From: Chondrilla cf. caribensis | Taxonomy: Eukaryota; Porifera; Demospongiae; Chondrillida; Chondrillidae | Direction: 5' to 3' | NCBI GenBank assembly: GCA_964020155.1 | Contig: OZ026570.1 | Span: 2,533,279-2,597,278 of the forward strand | Length of the DNA stretch: 64,000 bases | Shown here: one piece after another, positions 1 to 17,889 of the stretch | Position numbering within the stretch: the first letter of the stretch is position 1 | How the letters are laid out: each line of letters opens with the position of its first letter | Program-made: the position numbers and the translations under genes | Notes under the pieces: model-generated | What the model was told of the DNA's origin: nothing | The model's database searches: none | What the model saw: the letters and a program-made list of their open reading frames with translations, nothing else

Positions 1-106
1 AACAAGGCTACAATAGCGAGTGTATGGGAACAGCTGTTGACTCTATCCCGGAAGTTTTTGTCCATCGTACAGACTATTATAAATCTTCCCAAAGAAATTT
101 TTTCAG

Positions 107-114
107 TATAAAAG
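107..114 (+). promoter_or_regulatory. TATA box of first gene
   Basis: TATAAAAG stands about 130 bases upstream of the ATG at 243, so transcription probably starts near 135-140. Inferred from motif and position only. Confidence 0.5.
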
Positions 115-242
115 AGGAAATCAGTGAACACATTTACTTCATTCACGGATAGTTGGAAAGTAAGATTTTTTTCCAGTAAGAAAAACGATTTTTAGAAAGA
201 GAGAAAAGATTGGAGGAGAAGGATCAAGTTTGAAGAAGATCG

Positions 243-1813
243 ATGGCAAATACAACTAACGCAACAATTTTGTCACTGCTAGGAATCCTTGTGTGTTTGA
301 AGGGTGTTCCAGTAACTGCGTCCACCTGTCTTAAGTTGGGCTACGATGATGCCTACGAGATCTTCACCAACATTCTCTGCCTCCATGGGGCAGCAGTGTC
401 TGTCATCCCTACTCAATCTGGCGTGAGTTGGACAGTACGTGTTGAGAGGTATATCTACCACTGTGGGCTTATATGGTCTTACAATGTGTGTGTGTGGCTT
501 TGAGTTAAATACTACAGTATATGACTGCTACTGTAACATGCACTAATTTGTACTTAAGTATTGTAGGTACAGTGAATACTCGTTAATCCACCAATTCATT
601 TTCAAAGAATACGGTGGATTAACGAGTTTGACAGATTAACTGGATATTCATTTGTACTTGTACATTATATTGGAGCTGGGAAATTGTGGCGGATTAAAAG
701 GTTTGGTGGATAAAGTGGTGGTGGGTTAACAAGAATTCCCTGTAGTATGTATGTGTACACACATATACACATACGTACACATAATCCAGCATGGAACACT
801 ATTTCCCCACAAGTACACTAGTGCTTCTTCCCGTTCTCCCAGATCACCTACACATCCCCCGACGTGGACTCAGGCACATATCAACGCATGATAACCCAAC
901 TGCACAGCGAGGCCTCCATAGCCTACATCTTGGTGTGGCGATATAACGACCTCACAAAGGCTTACAGGGCCGGAATGGACTATTGCTACATCCAGGCCAT
1001 CAACATCAAGTGCAACAGCAGTGTCAGCGACACATACCACTGCTTCAACCAGTGCTTGACCCTGCTGTCGATGACCAGGAATGTTACCCATCAGATCAGA
1101 CGGCTGGTAAGCATGGGGAAAGATAGAGCGCAGCAGTGCTGACTAGGCAGAATTCCAAAAATCGAGCATGTCATGCATACACACATATGTATGAATGTAC
1201 ATACGTACATGTAACAATTGGCTACTTCACACACTTACCAGAATTTCTCATATTAGAATGAATTGTACGTCTAATTTTATAATATATAATGTATAATATA
1301 TATGTATAAATGTAATATCTGGACTTCTGACACTAAACTACATACAAAAGACACCATTGTGTTACGCTGCCATATTGGTGGAGAAAATGTATGCACATAC
1401 GTACGTACGTAAGTATTATGTGTCAAGTACTGCTCGTAGGGATGTGCATATTGAGTGTATCTGTGTATCTTGTATTAACTATTGTCATAGAAATGTGCAT
1501 ATTGCTTGTGTATCTGTAGATTCTTGGTCTTGGATGCGAGGATGTGTCTCGGAGTGGGTGCAACGGTTTTGCACTCAACTACACAGCTGCGCCCGAATAC
1601 AGAGTGAGATCGATGAGCGAGTTTGCCGCAAAAGTTGCCAACGCAAGTACCGAATTGTACAACGGGTTGGCAGGCTACAACAAGTACAGAAGTGATGCTC
1701 TGGAAGGGTCTGGGACAGGGACACTGACGCAAAGTGACTTTGTGCCTTCTATCCACTTTGGTGAAATGTGTGGCAACGACGAGCAGCCAATCCTGCTAAC
1801 CACATGTGAGTGA
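243..1813 (+). CDS. Secreted cysteine-containing protein, unknown function, 3 exons
   Basis: I do not recognise this family. Exons 243-422, 843-1106 and 1520-1813 join in phase 0 with GT-AG borders and give 245 residues. The N-terminus has a hydrophobic stretch (about residues 8-27) ending near VTAS, a likely signal peptide. The mature part holds ten cysteines and several N-glycosylation sequons (NSS, NVT, NAS), as expected of an extracellular protein with five possible disulfides. Many Tyr residues lie in exon 2. There is no membrane segment after the leader. The stop is ambiguous: the last codons overlap a perfect donor (ACAT|GTGAGT at about 1806), so the message may be spliced on to an exon I could not identify. 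A TATA box lies upstream, and the next gene downstream is also secreted and Cys-rich, on the same strand. Confidence 0.65.
570..742 (+). mobile_element. 173-bp MITE, family 1 (intron 1 of first gene)
   Basis: The terminal inverted repeats start CAGTGAATACTCGTTAATCC and end as their imperfect complement ...GAATTCCCTG, flanked by TA on both sides. There is no coding capacity. The same family recurs at 4261, 35670, 39573, 49492 and 53710. The TA target site and CAGT ends suggest a Tc1/mariner (pogo/Tigger-like) origin. Confidence 0.75.
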
Positions 1814-2525
1814 AGGTGCGGCAGACCCAAACCGGATAGACTGGATTGAATCTTGGAGTTGGAACTGGATCACGATAACAATCAAATTCATTCTCACACA
1901 AAAGGTGCACACACAAAATTAGAACAAACAAATGTTAGAAACAGTATTATCAAAATCATCATAGATTGAGTTATTATCAGACTGAGTTTATCATATTATC
2001 TCATACAATGATAGCCATACAAGCAATAAGGAATTTTGGTTGAAATGCCAAGGGTCGTAATTACGTCAATAGGCCGTCGATTGATTTCCATCTTTTATTG
2101 ATCAATACGTGGGGGGGGAGGGGTAACTGGGCGTGGCTGATGAGATGACACAGCCAGTACACTTCTGAATCTTTGGGTATGTCACATCATCATGGACTCA
2201 ACCATAATAAGATGGTTAATACGTACAGCACGGATTTATCCTTAAGTCAACTCAAATAGGTGAATCAACATTGACAGCATCTAGGCCACAAACATACATA
2301 TGTTCACTAGTGCTGATCAAGAGCACATCAACCCATATTCTCTACCATCACTCAGTTAGCAACCATGTACAGTACATAGAAGTCAAATTTTTCACAGTTG
2401 GGAAAGAAACTACGTAGGTATTTGAGTTAATCCAATAGTTATTAAATTAAGTTTGTATGATTATTAATTCCTCTCCTCTGATTATCCCTCATTTTTCACA
2501 CCACAAGTTCACAATACATACGTAA
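1814..2525. other. Intergenic stretch without recognised features
   Basis: AT-rich sequence with a short G-run near 2110. I see no splice-bounded coding frame here, though the possible extra 3' exon of the first gene would have to lie in this stretch or beyond. Confidence 0.5.
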
Positions 2526-2722
2526 AGTGGAACCTCTCTATAAAGGACAAATTGGGACCAGGAAATTTGTCCACTGTAGAGAAGTTGTCCACTCTTTAGA
2601 GGTGAAAAATGTATTAGTACTATAGAGAAATCTATTTTTGGTGCCTTACAGAGTGTCCTTTGTAGGGAGGTAATTTCTATGGCGTCCTTTATTGGGAGTG
2701 TCCTTTAATAGAGGTTCCACTG
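2526..2722 (+). mobile_element. 197-bp MITE, family 2
   Basis: It begins AGTGGAACCTCTCTATAAAG and ends TAGAGGTTCCACTG, an imperfect inverted repeat. The internal GTCCTTTGTAGGGAGGT motif is shared with copies at about 41087-41289 and 55997-56212. Non-coding. The ends resemble pogo/Tigger elements. Confidence 0.7.
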
Positions 2723-2959
2723 TGGTACATATAATGGGCTATGTAGTTAACATATACAGAAGCCATTCAATGGACATCATGTGAGAAAGCTGTCCAGACA
2801 ACTCCACATTCTGAGAACGATCCACACAATCAACAGAACATAATGGGTACATTGTTACAGACTGTTCATAGCCGAGTACTTCTACCACAGGTCTGCAAGC
2901 TCACAGTCCACACCTCATGGTGACTCCATTACACACAGACATATTGTCTAAGAGAGACG

Positions 2960-3340
2960 TGGTATGTACATACCCCTAATCCACCTGTGCCCCCCCCCCC
3001 CCGTGAGTCGATGTATAAGGTATCCTTACCCACGAAAAATGAGGCATCCACAAAAAGCTGCACACACCTCTAATCCACCCACCTTGCTATATTGTGACTC
3101 AATTTATAAGACACCCACCAAAACAGACACATTGCAAAGCTGCACACACTTCCAATCCACCCACCTAGCTACCTTGTGATTCCATTTATAAGTCATCCAC
3201 AAAAACACAGACATATCGCAAAGTTGCACACACCTCTAATCCACCCATCTAGCTACCTTGTGACTCGATTTGTAAGGTATCCACGCCAATACAGACATAT
3301 CACAAAGTTGCGCACACCCATCTACCTCATGACTCAATAT
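2960..3340 (+). repeat. 83-bp tandem repeat upstream of CXCXC gene
   Basis: A GC(T/A)TGCACACACC...AATCCACCC motif returns at about 3057, 3140, 3222 and 3307, a period of 83-84 bases, with a degenerate first unit near 2970. Each unit carries a T(T/G)TATAAG-like site. The array stops about 80 bases before the TATA box at 3417, so it sits where proximal promoter elements would be. Confidence 0.75.
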
Positions 3341-3416
3341 TGGATGTATCCACATCACAAAATAACACAAACTTACACCCACCGCAATTTTCAATACTAT
3401 GTAATGTACCAGCAGG

Positions 3417-3425
3417 TATAAAAGG
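3417..3425 (+). promoter_or_regulatory. TATA box of CXCXC gene
   Basis: TATAAAAGG lies 109 bases before the ATG at 3526, leaving a short leader of about 80 bases. It is a strong consensus match, directly downstream of the tandem repeats. Confidence 0.65.
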
Positions 3426-3525
3426 AGTCAGAACTACGTAGTTAGACAGGTACACACAGAGGTATACTGTATTGACACTATTGGAGAAAACTATTGGAGA
3501 AAACGAGTCTTACTGAAAGGAGAAA

Positions 3526-3963
3526 ATGATCAAAGTTGTCCTCACCTGTGCCGCTATCCTTGTGTGGGTAGAACATGCGGCTGCTGTGTACCCGTGCTAC
3601 AAAGAGCAGTGTCCTCCTGGGTACTACTTCAATCTGAGACGTTGTGAATGCGTGAAGATCTGCATCCCTCCAACCTGCTACCCGCCAAAGACCCTGAACC
3701 TGGGCACTTGCAAATGTACTTGCCCTTACTGTGCTCCACCCAAGGTCCTCAACACGAACACGTGCGAGTGTAAGTGTCCTCCAGTCTACTGTCCATATCC
3801 CAAGAAAGTCAACCCGAACACGTGTTTATGCCAGTGTCCCTACAAATACTGCCCATACAACCAGGTCCAGGACCCCTACACCTGCCAGTGCAAGTGTCCA
3901 TACGTCTACTGTCCTTACGGCATTGTCAGCCCGCACACTTGCAAGTGCATCTATTACAAATGA
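3526..3963 (+). CDS. Secreted CXCXC cysteine-repeat protein, single exon
   Basis: 145 residues from one exon. A signal peptide covers about residues 1-20 (ending HAAA) and the mature chain begins VYPCYKEQC. The rest is about six tandem units of 20-25 residues with the pattern Cys-Pro-x-x-x-x-(Asn/Asp)-x-x-Thr-Cys-x-Cys-x-Cys-Pro, for example near residues 63-83, 84-105 and 106-127. This is the CXCXC / Balbiani-ring-3 type repeat, also found in the C-terminal tail of VEGF-C and VEGF-D. No PDGF/VEGF growth-factor domain is present, so it is a stand-alone repeat protein. Such repeats form disulfide-rich rods in extracellular matrix, silk or secreted factors; which applies here is unknown. It is rich in Tyr, Pro and Lys. 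The start is fixed by the TATA box and leader. The repeats may shift by unequal crossing-over. Confidence 0.85.
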   Translation: MIKVVLTCAAILVWVEHAAAVYPCYKEQCPPGYYFNLRRCECVKICIPPTCYPPKTLNLGTCKCTCPYCAPPKVLNTNTCECKCPPVYCPYPKKVNPNTCLCQCPYKYCPYNQVQDPYTCQCKCPYVYCPYGIVSPHTCKCIYYK

Positions 3964-4260
3964 CAGGAAGGAACAACCAGGAATCAAGCATTGAATGACG
4001 GCTATGGTGCTTATTATTAGAAACATTTGTTTAATCAACAGCCGCAATTTAATCCCCATTTACACAATTTTTCACACGAGCAGCTGTAATTAATCTTCAT
4101 TTACATAATTTCTTTGTTAACAGCTGTAATTAAATCATCATATATTAATTTTCAATTATTCAATGCTCCTTTTACTGATGACATATTTGAACTTGATAAC
4201 CCAGAGGTTTTACATGAATACATAACGATAGTACATACATAAATATTACCTCTGTCAGCT

Positions 4261-4408
4261 CTCGGACAAATTCTCGTTAATCTGTATCACATTCAGTTTT
4301 GAAAAAATGTGGCAGATTAACTGGATGTTCATTAGCACTTGTATATTATATGGTAAATGGGGAATCGCGGTGGATAAAGCGGTGGTGAATTAATGAGAAT
4401 TCACTGCA
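4261..4408 (+). mobile_element. MITE family 1, degenerate copy
   Basis: Recognisable by TTCTCGTTAATCTG at the left, GGCAGATTAACTGGATGTTC inside and GAATTAATGAGAATTCACTG at the right end. Shorter and more diverged than the copy at 570. Confidence 0.6.
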
Positions 4409-6025
4409 CATCACTATAATATTATGTATGTAACTTCTGCATAGACAGAATGAGCAATACAAATACTATTAATGGATCCATGATGACCAACGTAACACTT
4501 CCTCTGGGTGCATCCTGACTGTGATATAATCCAAACCGTACTGCATTCACATGAGCCCCAGTTTGAGGGTGAGGGAGAGTTTTTCCAAGTTGAGTGAACC
4601 TTTATAAATCTGCTACCATTCTATCCGCCAAATCTTTCAATCCGTCACAATCTCCCAATACCAATATACGTACGTAATATCTTAGTGAAATGTGGTTTGC
4701 CAGATTTGGTGTGTAACTCATTTTTTGTCATTGTGATGGACTAGTGTACTAGATACTCAATAGTTAGTTCTGATGTCATATGTGTATTGATGTTACAGTG
4801 CTACATAGGACCAATGGTATGTCCTAGCACCTTCTGGTGTGGTGCACTCAAATAATTTTCGATTGATCGACTGATTGATGTACAAGTATTTATGAATGTC
4901 CAGCTAGCCTGCCAAACTCCACCATATTTATCCACCATGCATTTTGAAAACCAATTGTGGTGGAATTCACGGTAGCTTCAAGTCTACGCTAACACATTAG
5001 AGTGTAAAAATGTCATTATGATAACATTACTGATTCGAGTAAACAACGTATTTAGTTGGCTTGCGACCAGTTTGAAACTGTTCAAGGATGAATGTTTGAA
5101 GGCAACTGATAGCTAAAATATACCTGACAGTGAAGTCAACCACTCAAGTGGTTTACGGTGTGTTGAGTATTCACCAATGATCAGATTTACCTCTCAATTT
5201 ACCTTAGGCATGGGATTCTGAAATTGATACACTTAAAATAGCGTACATTGTTATCAACTTCACCTCATCAAACAAAGAAATCCGATTTCCAACAAATAAC
5301 AGACTTCTTCGACTTTTTGGAGAGACAACTGAACCAAATTGCAAGATTTGGCTATCCACTCTCTTCAGCGGCGTATAGTCAAATATGTGGACTGCATGGT
5401 TCACCACGCCCTAGGATCGGGTCTACAATCGTTTGATCGCTGCTCCCAATCGTGTAGCTCCAGACAATAATGGCACGTGCATTTGAGCGCGCATTACCAC
5501 GTGGGCCTTATCTGAGTTGGGACGGCCATTTTGTGTCATTGCGTAACTTTGCACGCTCTTCACGTAAGTCCGAGACGCCGGACGCTGCAGCTGCCAGTCA
5601 GCGCGAAGACCTAATGGTGTTAAGCGTTATGCATCACATTACATCGAGAATACATCTCGTGATGCTTAGATGGATTTCTATGTAATTGGTGAGGTCTGTA
5701 AAACAAAGATCTAGCTATCTATATACTACAGGCTAGCTATTTGTCTATATGGACTCTATATCTCTTCTGAACACCTTTTACCAGTAAAGCTCCATGCAAA
5801 AATGCAAGTATGAGATATCCATGATAAGACTAAGATTGGATGCCTTAACGTCCAGGGTATACTGTTGACCGGAGTTAGTAACAGACACACAACTCAAAAA
5901 TTCACCTACTGTTTAGTGACCTACGTAGTAATTTGAATTTCCAAAACATTCACTACTATGTGTTGAGTGTGTGGACCTGGGAATAACCTGGAGGAGAGTG
6001 AGCTGAGTGAGATAGAAGTACTTGA

Positions 6026-6307
6026 GCGGATTGACTGGATATTCATTAGTACTTAGCAATTATATTGGTACACTCTGATTTGTGGTGGATTAAAAGGTAG
6101 GAGTAATCTTGTAGGGAAATTCCCAATGTAGGCCCGTAATATAAGCCCACAGAGAATCCCATGGTAATAAAAAACACTTGAAAAGTCAACACTACCATTA
6201 TATATACATATGAACAGTGAATTCTTGTTGATCTGCTATGATTCATTTTCCAGAAATAGGGTGGATTTACTGGTTTAGCGGATCCACTGGATTCCCATCA
6301 GTACTTG
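6026..6307 (+). mobile_element. Two MITE family-1 fragments in reversed order
   Basis: The 3' half of the family lies at about 6026-6126 (GCGGATTGACTGGATATTC onward). A 5' half lies at about 6217-6307, starting CAGTGAATTCTTGTTGATC. Their order is the reverse of an intact element, so this is two truncated insertions or a rearranged tandem pair. Confidence 0.5.
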
Positions 6308-6679
6308 AGCTAGTTATGATATGTGACTGCATTAGCTGAAGGTGCACATCCCGTTTGGAAGGGATATAACTAATACATGTATATGGTGTCATTAGACAAG
6401 GAGCAATAAATACAGGGTTAAAAATGATGTGTACATAGCTGCAGATAGATAAAATAGTTTTATAAAGCTTGCGCATCACCTCATCTAAATACTCTCAGTC
6501 ACAAGATCGAAAGTTTTGAAACGGATGCCTTTTCCAGGAAATTTATAGTGTATTTATAGTACACATTAAGATTATGTTGAACAAGACCTCATGGCTGTGG
6601 AGTTTATTTGATGGATTCCAAAGTCTACACTGGGTACTGAGTTGTATCTCTGGTAGGGATTCCCTTATTTGGAGATTCA

Positions 6680-6862
6680 CAGTAGGGAGATCAACAGTAG
6701 GGAGATCAACAGTAGGGAGATCAACAGTAGGGAGATCAACAGTAGGGAGATCAACGGTAGGGAGATCAACGGTAGGGAGATCAACAGTAGGGAGATCAAC
6801 AGTAGGGAGATCAACAGTAGGGAGATCAACTGTAGGGAGATCAACAGTAGGGAGATCAACTT
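6680..6862 (+). repeat. 15-bp minisatellite (about 12 copies)
   Basis: The unit CAGTAGGGAGATCAA is repeated head to tail with a few A/G or A/T changes (CGG and CTG variants). Because 15 is a multiple of 3, the array is open in several frames and gives artefactual repeat peptides on both strands. Confidence 0.95.
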
Positions 6863-7904
6863 CACTCAGTGTGTATTATGTATGTGTGTGCTACTGTGCA
6901 TACATTGCAACTGTGAATTCAATAAGTGTCTCTCTGTGACTGCATCTTGTGGCACGTATATAGAGATCCCTCTATTCACAGATATGCAGTGGATATTCGG
7001 TCGCTGTATGTATAGTGCTCCCATTTGTAAGTAGGAAGTGCATGCATGTGTGTTTATATGTGTACATATGTGTATACATATCGACATACATGCGTGTATG
7101 TGTGTACATTGTACTGTACCTGTACTTCTGCATAATATTGATGCTCCTCATATACCTTCCATGCTGACGTCAACTTTATCATTATACGTATACATTTGGC
7201 AGCTGTACAGTAAGATCAATCAGTGATCCACTTCAATGTAGGCAATGTGTATAGCAGCTGCGTTGTTCTGAGAGAACCTTAAGAGGCTGCCTCACTGAGT
7301 GTGAGTATCTGTTAGTATTGAATGTCAGTGGTCCTTACAACTTGTGGTGCACTAGATTTGGTTCTTTCAGAGTTTTAGCAGTAGTAATCTCTAACAATCG
7401 ACTACATTCAGTGGCCTAAATCTAGAGTACAATGTAAAATTACTATGAAGCTGCATTATATACCATTTCAACAGTACAGTAACACTCAAAGCATAGTAAT
7501 TGCTAACCCTAAACTGTTCCTGTAGTAATACCCTACCTATGTACATGTGTATACACATATGTACACATACGTATATGTACATACATACACAAGTATAGAT
7601 GAGCTATGTAGCATTCGTTGTCAAAGAAACTACACCGCTATACAGCAATTTCATAATCTAGTATATAGGGCCATTTTTTCATATTTATGATATCAATGGA
7701 TGTTGTATTGTTAAAGACATTGACAATCGGGTATTATGACATATGACATGCACTCAGTATTTCATGCTGCCCTCGTGCCCATGTCTGAACAGCTGCACTG
7801 ATAACCATCTCCACGCATTGGGGTAACCGGTTTGTTTTAACGGCCCCTTTATTCAGTATTGCACAACCACCAACGGATCTCATTGGCTGAATGGCGCTCG
7901 GTTG

Positions 7905-10268
7905 ATGGAAACAACACCGTTTTTACCATCACTTTCGAACTTCAAAGAAATTCCATCGCAAATAGTTGTTCAAAGAATTAAACACCTTCATCTAACAGGT
8001 ATGAGCTGTGAAATTGTGCTTCTTTCGGCGCCTACAAAAGCTCAAAGGGACACCAAAGCTTTAGCGTCACCTCTGAAGTTCCTTGAGAACCAAAAGACAA
8101 AGTTGAAGCGTTGTTAGCGAATCCTCTCCCGAGTCCCCGACTTCCTTTGAACGAAGCTTATCAGTACGACAACTATCAAGGAGAAATGAATCAAAGCGAT
8201 AGCACAGCCAATGTAAAAGGAGAAACTGCCGAAGCTTCAAGAGTCAACGGAAACCACCCGAGTGTTGTGGCCGATGTCAAAGGTATGCGCTAGCAAGCAC
8301 AGATACCACGCGAGACAACCCGCTGCAATACATCCCGTTTGGCGTGCACTTAATGTGTGCGGTGGACGAAATGGGGAAATCTCACAACGTATAGGCTAAT
8401 TCGATCTCTCCTTATTAAATTAATGTCTACTCCTGTTTCATTTACAGATGACAAACCTGATTGTTCTGATCAGCAGAAAAATGAACTGGTATGTGGACCT
8501 TTAGTGTGGCTACAATTTTACTTATTACAAAACAATTTTAACCCATTTTCCCTTATTTACAGAAACAGGTGTCTGAGGTAAAGGAAGATAAGGACTCCCC
8601 CAACAAAGACAATAATGTTGATGATGGTAGCAAGGAAGAATCACACACAGATGGTAAGTTTTGTGCAGCAGTGTCTGAAATTCTCAAAAATTTCATTGCT
8701 TGTGGATGAATAGCTGGGGAAGGACTTCAAAACCATTCTTCTACACAACTGCCAGCATATTAACACCAGAAAGGCTGTTATAAGCAAACGATCAACACTT
8801 GTTGTTGTTCCATTGTTTACATTAGACACAACACAATCAGATGAGACTCAACAAACAGACAAGGTGAATGTGGGTGAACAGTCAGTGTCTGCCAATGGGA
8901 AAGTCGAAACTGATACACATGTGGATGATGATGATGATTTTGGTGATGATGACGATGATGAAAGTCATCTTCATCGGCCAAAGCGGAGCAGGACTGCCTA
9001 CAGTAGTTATCAACTGGAGTATCTGGAGTGGGTGTTCACGCACACTCACTACCCTGATGTCCTGGTGAGACAAGAGCTCTCCTCAAGACTCAATATCCAA
9101 GAAGCAAAACTACAGGTGTGTGTGTGGGTGTGGGTGAGTAGGTGGGTGGGTGAAGAGTATTATAATAATTACAGGCAATGCCATGCAATTAAATTACAAA
9201 AAAGTGTGCATGTACGTATGTACGTACATACATAGCATGTGTATATATAATGATACTTATTCCATATGGGTAATAGTGTATACACTATATCTGAATTATA
9301 CAGGTTCTTTTTCTTTAATTTTTTGATTAGGTGTGGTTCCAAAACAGAAGGGCAAGATGGCGTAAGCAGCAGAGAACTGGTTGTACCAGCTCTCGTAGCA
9401 GGAGCAGGAAGCGTCCCATGACGGCAGCCACCACTGTCCCCAGCATGGTCTCACTACCAGCCACCACTAACCCAGTGGTAGCGCCTTGGATGGTGACACA
9501 GTCCATGCAAGGTACGTACATATGTATGGTGTGCTCGCACAAGTACTTACGTATATACCGCTAGATATAAGGAAGGAATCTGACTCTAATACATATCTGA
9601 CTAGTTACGGGTGTGTCTTGAGACATACACTTGTAACATTGCCATTTCAACTTAGTGTACAACCTTTATCATTGAGTGTCCTGTGTTGGGTGGTGGATTT
9701 TGATGCAATTTTAGGTAAACTTGCTGGGTTATTTCTCTGTTCCCGTGTACTACGTGGTATGATGACAGTGTGTTACAGACACTCCTAAACACATAAACTA
9801 TGCATATACTGCTCACATCCATACTATGTGTGTGTACACACATACATGCTATATACATATATTGTGAATCATGGCACCATGTGTTGTTCTTAGCACATAA
9901 TAAGTATGTACATATGAATATTAATGTACCATTAATGTTCTTTCCATACAGGTTCTGGAATGTCTCTGCCAGCCATGTATGGAGCCGCACATACTTCAGG
10001 GTACTTACCAGTTGGAAGTACCAACCAGCCCGAGACACACCTCCAGCCCCTCCCACCTACCACGGGTGGACTCATGCATCAACATCTCTCAACCACATGT
10101 GTCCCTAGCAACGGGCGGCCAGTTCCCGCTGGGCTACCTCTCACCCAACCTCCCCTCCCGTACATGAACTTCCCTGTGGTGTCGGTCACACCTCAACAGA
10201 CCATAACCGATAGAGACGCTCAAGGATATGGAGGATCGTACCAGTCGTGCGCTGTGCATGAGAACTGA
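7905..10268 (+). CDS. PRD-class (paired-like) homeobox transcription factor, 7 exons
   Basis: Exons 7905-7998, 8088-8282, 8448-8488, 8563-8653, 8826-9115, 9331-9511 and 9952-10268 keep frame and give 402 residues. The homeodomain covers about 192-251, with Arg5, Leu16, Phe20, Trp48, Phe49, Gln50, Asn51 and the helix-3 motif WFQNRRARW. THYPDV in helix 2 and Gln50 point to the paired-like class. The intron between homeodomain residues 46 and 47 (KLQ|VWF) is the classical PRD-class site. No paired domain is seen. An acidic run (DDDDDFGDDDDDE) lies just N-terminal and a Ser/Arg patch just C-terminal. The tail is Pro/Thr/Gln-rich with no clear OAR motif. It should bind TAAT-type sites as a nuclear regulator. 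The first exon is inferred: it restores an open frame upstream of Met at 8186, which is the alternative start. Exact subfamily not assigned. Confidence 0.88.
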
Positions 10269-10468
10269 TTTGTACATACTAATAACAACAACAATGTAAT
10301 GCTCTTAAATTATAATTTATTATTTCAGCACTGTTTTCTTACCATTCTATGTACATATAAATCAGATTTATGTATAGGTGATTATCTTTCTGTATTATTA
10401 ATTTTATGTACATTCTTAAAGTTCATTGTGATTTACATCATACTGTTGTAGTGTATTTCCTGTTACTA

Positions 10469-10474
10469 AATAAA
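10469..10474 (+). terminator. Probable polyadenylation signal, homeobox gene
   Basis: AATAAA about 200 bases after the stop at 10268. A second AATAAA occurs near 10549. Motif evidence only. Confidence 0.5.
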
Positions 10475-10623
10475 TATTTTTATGTACAATCCACCACAGG
10501 TGGTCCGATTAATTGTACCTTCATTGTTACCATTAGCATAATTACAGCAATAAAATTAATAATTATGCATGATACGAATAATGAACTGTAATTATAACAT
10601 ACAAAAAGTGTTGAAGTTATGAC

Positions 10624-10690
10624 TGTGATAATTATGAACTCACAGAGTTAAGGATGCCATCCTTAACTCTGTGAGTTCATAATTATCACA
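10624..10690. repeat. Perfect 33-bp inverted repeat with 1-base centre
   Basis: The left arm 10624-10656 (TGTGATAATTATGAAC...) is an exact reverse complement of the right arm 10658-10690, with a single C between. It lies between the homeobox 3' end and the PLEKHA8 start, within an intergenic gap of under 700 bases. It could form a cruciform in DNA or a long hairpin in read-through RNA. No TA duplication or MITE-like ends are seen. Confidence 0.95.
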
Positions 10691-10946
10691 GGTAATTTTA
10701 AAGCGCGTGAAAATTAATAAGCACGGTTGTAAGATAGAGGTCGCTTATTCGATGCTATGCATTAAGATCTAGACCATATTGCATCAGCGTTGGTGTAGAT
10801 CTTGTACTTTTTAGATCATTGTACATGTACGTATATACGTATGCGAGTTGCGCTAAACCAAGCGCCTCAATATGACGTCAACCCCAGGTTAACGCCCACT
10901 TCGGAATTAACGGTGCTTACCCTCTTTCCCCTCCAAGTGCGTAGTG

Positions 10947-17509
<6,563 letters not shown>

Positions 17510-17684
17510 ATATTATCAAAAGAATTGATACGTACTGTGTTTATTTTTCCCTATAAATCCCTACTGTACGTATATTCTATAATATTGATATTCCAATAAT
17601 CAAATAATATAATATTGTCCTTCACTGATATAATATTCTTGATATCATAATTAATCATTGAAGAAATATTTTATTTACATGTGG

Positions 17685-17690
17685 AATAAA
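17685..17690 (+). terminator. Probable polyadenylation signal, PLEKHA8
   Basis: AATAAA in AT-rich sequence about 175 bases after the stop at 17509. Motif evidence only. Confidence 0.5.
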
Positions 17691-17889
17691 TACAGAATAA
17701 TTCATATTGATATTATATTTAATTATAGTATAAAATTCTAATGCAATGAGAACAATCTATACGTAGTACGTGATTTACTAATTCTGTTAAGTATCCTCAT
17801 TTCTACATCTAGTCCAATCACAATGCTGTTGGCAATACCACCAGTGCAGTATAAAAGGAGAATTGGGAGGGCTGGTTGCTGTGGTGCGT

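Larger units (their letters stand above)
3964..7904. other. Intergenic region with MITE debris, no gene recognised
   Basis: It holds MITE fragments (separate entries), a minisatellite at 6680 and many ATGTAC/TACGTA-rich stretches. The block 5430-5670 is richer in CpG than its surroundings and keeps a 71-codon frame open, but it has no recognisable homology or splice partner. It could be a promoter or CpG island. Confidence 0.5.

Noticed and set aside
5470..5685. 71-codon plus-strand frame MARAFERALPRG...
   Set aside because: No homology, splice partner or promoter; a CpG-richer stretch can stay open by chance.
6680..6862. Regular 15-bp repeats considered as a CRISPR-like array or a repeat protein
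   Set aside because: There are no spacers between units and unit length is 15. This is a simple minisatellite in an animal genome.
8186..8188. Met at 8186 as the homeobox start codon
   Set aside because: The frame is coding-like upstream and joins in phase to an ATG exon at 7905. Kept as an alternative, not the main model.
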